A stretch of DNA of 37,010 nucleotides from Defluviitaleaceae bacterium (lineage in GTDB: Bacteria > Bacillota > Clostridia > Lachnospirales > WQUN01), in contig WQVY01000021.1 of NCBI GenBank assembly GCA_009785605.1, forward strand, positions 1 to 37,010, read 5' to 3'. Below, piece after piece: positions 25,569-34,047 of the stretch. The notes under the pieces are model-generated. The model was not told where the DNA came from, made no database searches, and was given only the letters and a program-made list of their open reading frames with translations. Each line of letters begins with the position of its first letter. The stretch's first letter is position 1. Position numbers and translations under genes: made by a program.

Positions 25569-26238
25569 TTTATTTTTCGACGTAGTAGAAAACGATAAAG
25601 CTCGCGAGCAAAAAGAAGAACTGTGCCTACACCTGACCGAGCGTGTAAACGACTATATGGCCGCAGGGCTTACATTTGATGAAGCTTTCGAAGCTGCAAA
25701 AGACGGCCTGGGCGACACAGAGGAGCTTATAAGCGGGTTTGAGCGGAAGCGCGCAATTGTATTTGACGACTTGGATGAAGATTACGGCATCCACTTTCAA
25801 GCGCGCTTCAAGAAGGTGCGCTTCAAAGGGCTGATGGTGAAGCTTGTGTCTCTTGCGCCGTTTATATACATCATCATGGGGGTGACCCAGCATATATGGG
25901 CACCAGATTGGTGGACATGGGGCTGGTGGACATGGGGTTGGGTAATTATCCCTATAGCTGCAATAGTAAGCAACGGATTCGGATTAAATTCAATTGTAGC
26001 GCTTTCGCCTTTTGCATATGTACTAATGGGTATTTTCTTTGGCTGGTGGGCGTGGGGATGGCTTATTATCCCGGTGTCGGGAATCCTGTTTACGTCTGAC
26101 CGAAAGAAAAAGAAAAGGAGAAGGAAAGCTAAAGACATAGACGGAGTTATTGAGATAGAGAAGGACGGCAAACTAATTAAAATAGACAAGATTGCCGGTA
26201 CTGTTGATATCATAGAAACAGACGACAGGAGTAATTAG
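25534..26238 (+). CDS. HAAS-domain (permease prefix domain 1-like) membrane protein
   Basis: 234 residues. Residues 1-75 match the HAAS/DUF1700-type prefix found with PadR regulators (VNDLFFDVVENDKAREQKEELCLHLTERVNDYMAAG, LTFDEAFEAAKDGLGDTEELISGF). Three or four hydrophobic segments follow, with unusual Trp-rich turns: WWTWGWWTWGW and a later WWAWGW, apparently a repeated unit VIIPIAAIVS / LIIPVSGILF. The tail is highly basic (RKKKKRRRKAKDID) then GVIEIEKDGKLIKIDK. RBS GGAGG before ATG 25534. Probably a membrane partner whose level or signalling is tied to PadR; the function is unknown. Confidence 0.8.
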   Translation: MTAMRISRYVNDLFFDVVENDKAREQKEELCLHLTERVNDYMAAGLTFDEAFEAAKDGLGDTEELISGFERKRAIVFDDLDEDYGIHFQARFKKVRFKGLMVKLVSLAPFIYIIMGVTQHIWAPDWWTWGWWTWGWVIIPIAAIVSNGFGLNSIVALSPFAYVLMGIFFGWWAWGWLIIPVSGILFTSDRKKKKRRRKAKDIDGVIEIEKDGKLIKIDKIAGTVDIIETDDRSN

Positions 26239-26264
26239 TAGATAGTGCGAACGTAAACATCAAT

Positions 26265-26311
26265 AAAGCCGACCATTACGCAGAGGTTAGACGCGTAATG
26301 GCCGGCTTTTT
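26265..26311. terminator. Bidirectional terminator between the HAAS gene and the 128-aa gene
   Basis: AAAGCCGACCATTACGC (26265-26281) pairs with GCGTAATGGCCGGCTTT (26293-26309), one mismatch, flanked by a T run on the plus side and A run on the other, so it can stop transcription from both convergent genes. Confidence 0.85.
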
Positions 26312-26312
26312 A

Positions 26313-26699
26313 CTATTTGTGGATAAAATCAAAAACTGGCCTATGTGCGATGCTGTAGCGTTCAATGTTTTTATGAAGATTTTCATTATACGTGATTAGT
26401 GCCGCTGTGTTAGCGGATAAATGCTCTGATCTCTGGAGAGGGCCGGCATCATCCAAGTCTTGTTGTAGTGACGATTCAAATGTTACTTTAATGTCCTGGT
26501 AAGTGGCAACACGTTCTTCATCAAGAAGATATAAAGCTTGAGCATATTTGTACTTTAAAGAATGCCTGTCTGCTCCGGGGAGAGCAAGCTCTTTTTGGTA
26601 ATCATCCGTTAGCATTTTTAAGCGGTTAATAAAATCAGTGGTAGAATCATTATCACGTTTTAGAAATATATCTAAAATAACAGGGGCTCTGCTCGCCAT
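26313..26699 (-). CDS. Hypothetical protein, 128 aa
   Basis: Starts at ATG 26699 with AAGGAGG 6 bases upstream. The sequence is predicted mostly helical and acidic to neutral (NRLKMLTDDYQKEL, SLKYKYAQALYLLDEERVATYQDIK, NENLHKNIERYSIAHRP), without signal peptide, membrane helix or cysteine. No family is recognised. It is a single-gene unit between two terminator-bounded neighbours, divergent from the P-type ATPase gene. Confidence 0.7.
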   Translation of the reverse strand: MASRAPVILDIFLKRDNDSTTDFINRLKMLTDDYQKELALPGADRHSLKYKYAQALYLLDEERVATYQDIKVTFESSLQQDLDDAGPLQRSEHLSANTAALITYNENLHKNIERYSIAHRPVFDFIHK

Positions 26700-26745
26700 G
26701 TTGGCCTCCTTATAGCTGATACAAGATAGAATTTTATATTTACAT

Positions 26746-26773
26746 TTGACGACAAAAGATTACATATTATAAT
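26746..26773 (+). promoter_or_regulatory. Promoter of the first P-type ATPase gene
   Basis: TTGACG (26746-26751), 16-bp spacer, TATAAT (26768-26773), about 90 bases upstream of the GTG start. Confidence 0.65.
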
Positions 26774-26863
26774 AATAGTTGGTGGACTATTGCAAACCAC
26801 TTTTATTCCTTTCCATTTTGTTTTATTGACAAGACTCATCATAATGCATAGAGGAGGACTAAA

Positions 26864-29527
26864 GTGAAACATTCAGTTCAAAAGCTATCAGACATTTATC
26901 GGGTTTGGCAAACAAACCCCGAGACCGGGTTGACGGATGAATTGGCCGCCGAAATCCGCGAGGTGAAAGGGCTTAATGCCTTTGAAGAGGAAAAGAAGGC
27001 TACTGTCTTCCAAAAAGTTATTCACCATATGCGGGATTTTACATGTCTTATTCTTTTTCTTGCTGGCGGCATAGCACTTGTATCGGCGTTTATGCCGGAT
27101 TCAGACAAAGGCTTTACCGATGCAATTGTTATATTTAGTATCGTTGTGTTAAACCTGACCTTGGCAGTAAGGCAAGAGCTGGGTGCAGAAAAAGCACTGG
27201 AATCTCTAAAGCGTATGACAGCGCAGATGACCACAGTCATCCGTGGCGGTACAAAGCAGGTTATTAATGCAGAGTTGCTGGTCCCTGGTGACATTTTGCA
27301 TCTGGAAGCCGGTGACATGATACCAGCCGATGCTAGGCTCATCGAAAGCATAGGCCTCAAAGTTGACGAGGCCATTCTTACTGGGGAGAGTGTCCCCGTC
27401 GAAAAAGACCATTCTTTTATACCCGACGAAAAAGCCCCGCTGGGCGACCAATTAAATATGTTGTTTTCTGGCTGCTTAGTAACAAGCGGCAAGGCCAAAG
27501 CCGTAGTTGTGCAAACCGGGATGACAACAGAAATGGGCAAGATAGCCGGCCTTTTAAGCTCTACAAAAAAAGAGCGCACACCGTTACAGCACAAGATGGA
27601 CAGGTTAATCAAGGTTATATGCGCCCTTGCCATTGTTTCATCGTCTACGTTGTTTTTGCTGTCATGGGCCTACGGCGTGCCGCTACTTGAAAGATTACTT
27701 AGTGCCGTTGCACTGATGGTTGCCGCAATCCCGGAAGGCTTGCCAATCATCCTTACTATCACCCTTGCTTACGGCATCCTTACCATGGCAAAGAAAAACG
27801 CCATTATAAGAAAAATCCCTGCGGTGGAAACTTTGGGCAGTGCCTCTGTTATCTGCTCAGACAAGACAGGGACATTGACCATGAACCGCATGTCTATACA
27901 ACAGGTATGGGCTGCCGGACATGACCCTATTAACGCAAAGGACGATTTCAACCAGCAACAGATGGGTGTTGTTGAGATGATGAGCCTAGCCAGCAACGCA
28001 TCCATAACCATCACAGATAGCGAAGAAAGAGTAGTTGGTGACCCAACAGAGGTAGCCATTGTGCGGCTGCTAATGGATAAAAATATTGCAAAAGAGGATT
28101 TAGAAAAAACATACCCAAGAGTGCATGAGATACCCTTTGACTCTGCCAGGAAACTGATGACGACAGTCCATAAATGGCAAGACAATAGATTTATATCCAT
28201 TACAAAGGGAGCTTTTGACAGGATCCCCATAGACGTAACTGGCGAAAGCTTAAACGCTGCCGTATGCATCCACGACCAGTTTGCCGAAAAAGCCCTGCGG
28301 GTCTTGGCAGTGGGGTATAAATATTATGATACCTTGCCCCAAGACTTAAGTGCAGAGGAATTGGAGCAGGGGCTCAATTTTGCTGGCTTTGTTGGCATGA
28401 TAGACCCACCGCGCCCAGAAAGCAAACCAAGCGTACAAACTGCCAGGGAAGCGGGCATAAAAACAATTATGATTACCGGCGACCACGCACTTACCGCATC
28501 CGCAATAGCGCGTGAAATAGGAATCCTTTGCGATGACGGCGAGGTAGTAACAGGGACAAAACTAGCAGAGATGACCCAAGAGGAGCTTACCGCAAACGTA
28601 AAAGATTACTCTGTATATGCAAGGGTCACACCAGAGGATAAGCTGCGTATTGTCCAAGCATGGCAGTCACATAGGGAAGTTGTTGCAATGACAGGCGACG
28701 GCGTGAATGACGCGCCGGCTCTAAAAGCAGCAGATGTGGGTGTGGCCATGGGCTCTGGCACGGATGTTTCAAAAAATGCAAGTGATATCATACTCACAGA
28801 TGATAATTTTGCCTCAATTGTTTCGGCCGTGGCCGAAGGGCGAAGGGTTTATGATAATATCCGCAAAGTACTCATATCCCTAATCCCCAGCAATATTGCT
28901 GAAATAATCGTTATGATTTTGGGCTTTATAATATGGCGTTCGACACCTCTTGCCGCTTTGCAGTTATTGTTTATTAATGTTGTGGCAGATGGTATACCAG
29001 ATTTGTGTATGTGCCGGGAAGAGCTAGAGCCCGATGCCATGAGAAGGAACCCCATATCAAAGGATAAAAGCGTATTTGCCTACGGGCTGGGTATAAGAAC
29101 CGGGATAGCTGCAATCAATTTTACTGTTGTTTCCATGCTTGGCTATTTCCTTGGCGCGTTTGTCCAGATACACCCCAATTTTGCGCCGTCCCATGAAATA
29201 GGCATGACCATGGCGTATGTCATCCTTGCTATGGCATCTGTTGTTAATATTCTCAATGTTAGAAGCTTTAACTATTCGCTGTTTACAATAGGGTTTACGT
29301 CCAACAAGCTGTTGTTTGGCGGGATTTGCCTTTCATTGACACTTGTTGGTTTAACGGCTCTAGTGCCGGGCGTGCGGGAAGTGTTTTACTGCGTACCACT
29401 TAGTTTACAGCACTGGTTTATAATACTTGGCTTTGGTATTTCGCCTTTCTTTGTGATAGAACTGACCAAACTCTATCTAAGAAGAAGAAAGAGGACAGTT
29501 GGCGGTGCTGCTTTGGTGAATGTCTAG
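26864..29527 (+). CDS. P-type calcium-transporting ATPase (PacL/PMCA-like)
   Basis: 887 residues, P2-type ATPase. Actuator-domain motif LTGESVPVEK, membrane helix 4 AAIPEGLPIIL (the PEGLP calcium-binding motif), phosphorylation site DKTGTLT with Asp333, hinge MTGDGVNDAPALKAADVG, helix 6 LQLLFINVVADGIPDL and C-terminal helices are all present. Start GTG 26864 with AGAGGAGG upstream. It should pump Ca2+ (possibly Mn2+) out of the cytoplasm using ATP. PEGLP plus N-x-x-A-D in helix 6 supports calcium, but the substrate is not proven. It converges on a second P-type ATPase of the same family. Confidence 0.9.
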   Translation: MKHSVQKLSDIYRVWQTNPETGLTDELAAEIREVKGLNAFEEEKKATVFQKVIHHMRDFTCLILFLAGGIALVSAFMPDSDKGFTDAIVIFSIVVLNLTLAVRQELGAEKALESLKRMTAQMTTVIRGGTKQVINAELLVPGDILHLEAGDMIPADARLIESIGLKVDEAILTGESVPVEKDHSFIPDEKAPLGDQLNMLFSGCLVTSGKAKAVVVQTGMTTEMGKIAGLLSSTKKERTPLQHKMDRLIKVICALAIVSSSTLFLLSWAYGVPLLERLLSAVALMVAAIPEGLPIILTITLAYGILTMAKKNAIIRKIPAVETLGSASVICSDKTGTLTMNRMSIQQVWAAGHDPINAKDDFNQQQMGVVEMMSLASNASITITDSEERVVGDPTEVAIVRLLMDKNIAKEDLEKTYPRVHEIPFDSARKLMTTVHKWQDNRFISITKGAFDRIPIDVTGESLNAAVCIHDQFAEKALRVLAVGYKYYDTLPQDLSAEELEQGLNFAGFVGMIDPPRPESKPSVQTAREAGIKTIMITGDHALTASAIAREIGILCDDGEVVTGTKLAEMTQEELTANVKDYSVYARVTPEDKLRIVQAWQSHREVVAMTGDGVNDAPALKAADVGVAMGSGTDVSKNASDIILTDDNFASIVSAVAEGRRVYDNIRKVLISLIPSNIAEIIVMILGFIIWRSTPLAALQLLFINVVADGIPDLCMCREELEPDAMRRNPISKDKSVFAYGLGIRTGIAAINFTVVSMLGYFLGAFVQIHPNFAPSHEIGMTMAYVILAMASVVNILNVRSFNYSLFTIGFTSNKLLFGGICLSLTLVGLTALVPGVREVFYCVPLSLQHWFIILGFGISPFFVIELTKLYLRRRKRTVGGAALVNV

Positions 29528-29558
29528 GTCTATACATCTAAGTTCATACATGTCATAA

Positions 29559-29607
29559 AAAATACGCCTACGTTTACGGCAAAAGCCGTTAGCGTAGGCG
29601 TATTTTT
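29559..29607. terminator. Bidirectional terminator between the two ATPase genes
   Basis: AATACGCCTACG..TTACGGC and GCCGTTA..CGTAGGCGTATT form a stem of about 20 bp with two mismatches and an AAAA loop, flanked by A and T runs. Confidence 0.9.
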
Positions 29608-29622
29608 TACATATGATTTAAT

Positions 29623-32355
29623 TTACATTGCAGCGGCCTTAGCCTCCCGCATATCCCTAATCCTAAAGCACAGCTTCAATAGCTCAACAACCAAAAGGTG
29701 CGTGCCGGTCAGCAAGATAATAATCCCCCAATGCCGCAAGCTAATACCAACAACATCAAATACGGCCTGGAAAGGTGGGAACAGTGCAACTACCAAAGAG
29801 AACGCAATAGCACCCACAACGCTAAAGAAAACACCCTTGTTGGAAAGCAGCCCAACCGTGAAAATAGAAAGTGTTGAGCGGGTATTGAACGTATCAATTA
29901 TAGATGCCCAGCTTAGCACCATGAATGCCATGGTTATGCCAACCGGGAAGTTGGCGTACTCGCGGTTTCTTAGCAGGTCCCAAGTCCAATTGCCTGCACC
30001 CGGTATAAGGAAATCAGGCGAAACTTGTACATATGCCCCAAATATAAACGCAGCCATCACAAGTATCGAGAATGAAACGGCACGTACTGCAATAAACGTA
30101 CCAACCCTGTTGGCAAATATCCCAGAGCCCTTTTTGATGGGCTTGCGCTTCATAACGCCAGGCTCTGGCTGCTCGAAAGCCAGGAAGAAGCCGGGGATAC
30201 CGTCATACACAACATTGATTATTAATATCTGCATTGCCGTGATTGGCGATATGCCAAGTAGCAGCATACCCAGTAGCAGCACAAATATCTCCGCAAAGTT
30301 TACCCCAAGCAGGAACTGTATGGTCTTGCGGATATTGTCATATGACGTGCGGCCTTCAGATATCGCGTCTACTATGGTGGCAAAATTATCGTCTGTTATA
30401 ACCATGTCTGCAGCGTTCTTGGAAACTTCTGTGCCTGTGATACCCATTGCGGCACCTACATCTGCGGCTTTAAGGGCCGGTGCGTCGTTTACGCCGTCAC
30501 CGGTCATGCATATTACTTCCCCGTGGGCAAGCCATGCTTGCACAATTCGTATTTTATCTTCCGGGCTTACACGGGCATATACAGATACTTCTTTTACACA
30601 TGCTTCCAAGTCTTGTTGTGACATTGTGTTAAGGTCACTACCTGTGAGGGAGCGGTCGCCGTCTTGATAAATACCTATTTCTTTTGCAATGGCTACTGCC
30701 GTAACAATATGGTCGCCGGTAATCATGACAGTACGTATGCCGGCATCTTTTGCGCATTGTACTGCCTGGGCACTCTCTGGCCGGGGTGGGTCTATCATAC
30801 CTATTAGGCCCATGAATGTCAGGTCTTTTTCCAGGCCTTCTTCTGTTAGGTCTTGTGGTATGTCGTCATAAATCTTGTACGCTATTGCTATGACCCTTAG
30901 CGCTTTTTCTGCAAACTGGTCGTGTATTTGTGTGGCTTTTGCAAGTTCTTGGTCTGTCCAGTTAACGGGGATGCGGTCGAACGCGCCTTTGGTTACTACG
31001 ATATATTTTGTGCCTTTTAGGTAATGGTGCACTGTAGTCATGCGCTTGCGGCCCGAGTCAAAGGGCAGCTCATGTACACGGGGGAAGTCCCTCTCGGCTT
31101 GCACGCGGTTCATGCCCTTGTCGTGTAGTAGCCGTATAATTGCTATCTCTGTTGGGTCGCCAATTACGTGCTCGTCTTCGTCGCCGCGTATTTCTATTGT
31201 TGCGTTGGAGCAGGAAGTTAATAGCTCTAGCATATGGGTTTGGTCGTCATTAAAGTCGTCTTTAGCGCTGGCTGGCTCGTAACCTACATGCCATAGACTG
31301 CGGATTTTCATTTTGTTCATGGTTAGGGTGCCGGTTTTGTCGGAACAGATTACAGATGTATTGCCCACGGTTTCTACCGCGGATATTTTACGTATTATGG
31401 TTTTCTTTTTAACCATGTTGTATACGCCAAAGGAGAGTATCATGGTTACGATAATCGGCAGGGTTTCTGGTACTGCGGCAACACCCAGTGCTACAGCCAA
31501 TAGCAGCATCTCTAGCACTTCGTTGCCATGCAAGAAAAAGCCTACCAGGAACATAACAACACCGCTTACAAGGGCTATCGCGGATATGCGCATTGCCAGT
31601 TGCTGTAACCTTTGCTGCAGCGGGGTTTTTTGTTTTTGGGTAGAATTGAGCAGGCTGGCGATTTTGCCCATTTCTGTATTCATTGCTGTTTCAACTACTA
31701 CGGCACGGGCGCGGCCATTGGTTACAAGACAGCCAGAGTAGACCATGTTTAGCCTGTCGCCCAGGGGTACTTCTTCGCTTATAACCACGTCTGGTTTCTT
31801 GTCTATGGGTTGGCTTTCGCCTGTTAGGGCGGCTTCTTCTACTTGTAGGCTGCTAGCTTCTATTAGCCTGGCGTCTGCTGTTATGACATCGCCTGCGTTG
31901 AGCTCTATAATATCGCCAACTACTAGCTGGTTTGCGTCTATAATTTGCTTTGTGCCGTCTCTTATTACTGTTGTTTTGAAGCTGTTCATCTTTTTTAGGG
32001 CATCCAGGGCTTTTGCGGCTTTACCTTCCTGGTGCACGCCCAGTACTACGTTAATAATTACAATGCTTAGTATTACGCCTACCTTGGCCCAGTCGCTGCC
32101 GCTTCCTGTGCCGTCTGCCCTATTTAAGAAAGCCGCTACGGTTGCAATTATTGTGGCGGCTATAAGTACCATTGATGGTATTTCCATCAGGTGATGGAGG
32201 GTTTTTTGTAGTAGGGTTTCCTTTTTTTCTTCGTCAAACTCGTTAAGGCCGTATTTTTGTTGGCGTGTGGTTACTTCTTGGGTGGTTAGGCCCGTGGTGG
32301 GGTTGGTTTGCTTTTTTTCTATGATTTCGCTGATGCTTTCTTTGACCCACTGCAT
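29623..32355 (-). CDS. P-type cation-transporting ATPase, PETLP variant
   Basis: 910 residues, P2/P3-type ATPase. EEAALTGESQPIDKK (actuator), DKTGTLT with Asp339, MTGDGVNDAPALKAADVGAAMG (hinge), ten-helix topology. Helix 4 reads AAVPETLPIIVTM, so Gly of the calcium-pump PEGLP is Thr; helix 6 reads MQILIINVVYDGIPGFF, with N-x-x-Y-D as in Mg2+ pumps such as MgtA (which has PEMLP and NLLYD). So the ion may be Mg2+ or Ca2+; not decided here. RBS AAAGGAGG before ATG 32355. It starts 14 bp after the phosphoglucose isomerase stop and is likely in the same transcript. Confidence 0.9.
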   Translation of the reverse strand: MQWVKESISEIIEKKQTNPTTGLTTQEVTTRQQKYGLNEFDEEKKETLLQKTLHHLMEIPSMVLIAATIIATVAAFLNRADGTGSGSDWAKVGVILSIVIINVVLGVHQEGKAAKALDALKKMNSFKTTVIRDGTKQIIDANQLVVGDIIELNAGDVITADARLIEASSLQVEEAALTGESQPIDKKPDVVISEEVPLGDRLNMVYSGCLVTNGRARAVVVETAMNTEMGKIASLLNSTQKQKTPLQQRLQQLAMRISAIALVSGVVMFLVGFFLHGNEVLEMLLLAVALGVAAVPETLPIIVTMILSFGVYNMVKKKTIIRKISAVETVGNTSVICSDKTGTLTMNKMKIRSLWHVGYEPASAKDDFNDDQTHMLELLTSCSNATIEIRGDEDEHVIGDPTEIAIIRLLHDKGMNRVQAERDFPRVHELPFDSGRKRMTTVHHYLKGTKYIVVTKGAFDRIPVNWTDQELAKATQIHDQFAEKALRVIAIAYKIYDDIPQDLTEEGLEKDLTFMGLIGMIDPPRPESAQAVQCAKDAGIRTVMITGDHIVTAVAIAKEIGIYQDGDRSLTGSDLNTMSQQDLEACVKEVSVYARVSPEDKIRIVQAWLAHGEVICMTGDGVNDAPALKAADVGAAMGITGTEVSKNAADMVITDDNFATIVDAISEGRTSYDNIRKTIQFLLGVNFAEIFVLLLGMLLLGISPITAMQILIINVVYDGIPGFFLAFEQPEPGVMKRKPIKKGSGIFANRVGTFIAVRAVSFSILVMAAFIFGAYVQVSPDFLIPGAGNWTWDLLRNREYANFPVGITMAFMVLSWASIIDTFNTRSTLSIFTVGLLSNKGVFFSVVGAIAFSLVVALFPPFQAVFDVVGISLRHWGIIILLTGTHLLVVELLKLCFRIRDMREAKAAAM

Positions 32356-32369
32356 CGCATCTACCTCCT

Positions 32370-33758
32370 TTATATTACATATTGGCTGTCTTTGGGTTGG
32401 GCGGCATCCAGCTCTGCTTTTTTTGCTTCGTAACCGGGGCGGCCAAACAGGGCGTATGTTGCGTCTTTGCCTTCTTCTACGCCTGGCTGGTCGAAGGCGT
32501 TAATGTTTAACAGTTCCCCCGCGAATGCAGTAGCTACTTCAAAGAAGTACAACAACTGACCTACAGACTGTGACGTTACTTTGGGCAGGGTTATGGTCAT
32601 ATTCATGCGGCCGGCCTTGGTAAGCGCGTACTCTGTAGCGGTTTGCATGGTTTTTAGCAGTTGGTTATGAGTTGTGCCGCCAAGGAAGCCCAGGCTTGGC
32701 ATGTCGGCATAGGTGTTGGGGATGGTTATGGTCTCGCGGTATTCGTCCACGCCAATTAGTACTACTATCTTGTCATATGGCCCTTCGGCATATAACTGCA
32801 CTTGAGAATGCTGGTCTGTTGAGCCAAGGGCATTTACCGGGGTCTGGCCGGTGTGGACTGTCTTGCCGTCTAGGTCATACTTCTTACCCAGCGACTCTGC
32901 CCATAGCTGCCCATACCAGGCGGCTATCAGCTTTAAAGAGTCTGCATATGGCATTAGGACAGATATATTTTTGCCCTGTGCAAGCCCCAGGCAGTGCAGT
33001 GCCGCAAACATATGCGCTGGGTTTTTGGCTATATCGTCTTGTTGGCACATGGCGTCCATTTGTGCGGCACCTTCTAGTAGACCTTCTATGTCTATACCGC
33101 AAAAAGCTGCCGGCAACAGGCCCACTGGGGTCAACTCAGAAAAACGGCCCCCTACAGCGCTAGGCACATAAAAAGTCTTGTACCCTTCCTTCTTGGCTAT
33201 GGCTATCAAGTTACCGCTTTCTGGGTCTGTTGTGCATACTATATGCTTGCGGGCGGCTTCTTTGCCAAGTTTGTCCTCAAGCATTGCCTGGATTATCATA
33301 AACTGGCTCATGGTCTCGGATGTGCTGCCGGACTTGGAAATTACATTAAACAAGCAGCGCGTAGGGTCTATGGTCTGGAACAGGTATACAAGACGCTCTG
33401 GGTCTACGTTGTCTACTACATATAGCTTTGGGTTGTTGCCGCGTTTTTCTCGTGGCAACTCGTTATAAAATGGGTGGTTTAGGGCTTGCTGCACGGCTAG
33501 TGGCCCCAAGGCCGAGCCGCCTATGCCCAGTACTACGAAAGCGTCGATTTGCGGTTTCATTTGTGCTGTGTAAGCTTGTATATCTTTTACAATTTGTGCT
33601 TGGTTGTATGGCAGGTCCCGCCAGGCCATTTGTGGGCGCTTTTCTTTCATTGCGCGTGTGGCTTTTTCTATTTGTGGGGTTAGGGCAGTAAGGGCATTAA
33701 TGGGGATACCCTCGGGGCCAATGCGTTCTGCCAACATGTTGTTATAATCCATTTTCAT
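32370..33758 (-). CDS. pgi: Glucose-6-phosphate isomerase
   Basis: 462 residues, typical size of the short Firmicute enzyme (about 450). VLGIGGSALGP (sugar-phosphate site), NVISKSGSTSETM (phosphate-binding loop), GRFSELTPVGLLP (catalytic Glu region) and STDQHSQVQLYAEGP (His region) are all intact. It interconverts glucose-6-phosphate and fructose-6-phosphate in glycolysis. I chose ATG 33758, with AAGGGAAG upstream; the frame extends 14 codons further. It is transcribed with the ATPase gene downstream. Confidence 0.96.
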   Translation of the reverse strand: MKMDYNNMLAERIGPEGIPINALTALTPQIEKATRAMKEKRPQMAWRDLPYNQAQIVKDIQAYTAQMKPQIDAFVVLGIGGSALGPLAVQQALNHPFYNELPREKRGNNPKLYVVDNVDPERLVYLFQTIDPTRCLFNVISKSGSTSETMSQFMIIQAMLEDKLGKEAARKHIVCTTDPESGNLIAIAKKEGYKTFYVPSAVGGRFSELTPVGLLPAAFCGIDIEGLLEGAAQMDAMCQQDDIAKNPAHMFAALHCLGLAQGKNISVLMPYADSLKLIAAWYGQLWAESLGKKYDLDGKTVHTGQTPVNALGSTDQHSQVQLYAEGPYDKIVVLIGVDEYRETITIPNTYADMPSLGFLGGTTHNQLLKTMQTATEYALTKAGRMNMTITLPKVTSQSVGQLLYFFEVATAFAGELLNINAFDQPGVEEGKDATYALFGRPGYEAKKAELDAAQPKDSQYVI

Positions 33759-33814
33759 GTGAGTTCTTCCCTTTCTTATTTTAACTTTACCACTATGCAT
33801 AGTTTAACCCATTG

Positions 33815-33843
33815 TTTATAGCATATTATGCAAAAGTGGTAAA
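33815..33843 (-). promoter_or_regulatory. Possible pgi promoter
   Basis: On the minus strand TTTACC (33838-33843), 17-bp spacer, TATAAA (33815-33820). A moderate match only. Confidence 0.35.
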
Positions 33844-33988
33844 TAGAAAGTTTATTTGCCAATGTGGCTGTATGATCGCATATGCTTTTAAAAACGCCTG
33901 TATAAGGGCAAAAACTTGCAAAAGACACGTGATCGCCTTTATCATTTGTATCAAAACCCAAACCGTATGGTATATACCGGTAAGGATA

Positions 33989-34017
33989 TTTCATATAAAA
34001 TGCGTATAACGTAGTAT
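33989..34017 (+). promoter_or_regulatory. Possible promoter of the DUF4097-type gene
   Basis: TTTCAT (33989-33994), 17-bp spacer, TAGTAT (34012-34017). The perfect palindrome GGTATATACC at 33969-33978 lies just upstream and could be an operator, without further support. Confidence 0.3.
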
Positions 34018-34047
34018 AGATATCTATAAGAGCAAAGGAGAAGTCAA

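Noticed and set aside
26775-26800. ACTATTGCAA near the ATPase promoter resembling half of the blaI operator
   Set aside because: Only one half-site, without the inverted half; chance is likely.
29702-30667. 321-codon plus-strand frame
   Set aside because: Lies inside the P-type ATPase gene on the other strand; an antisense shadow without start signals.
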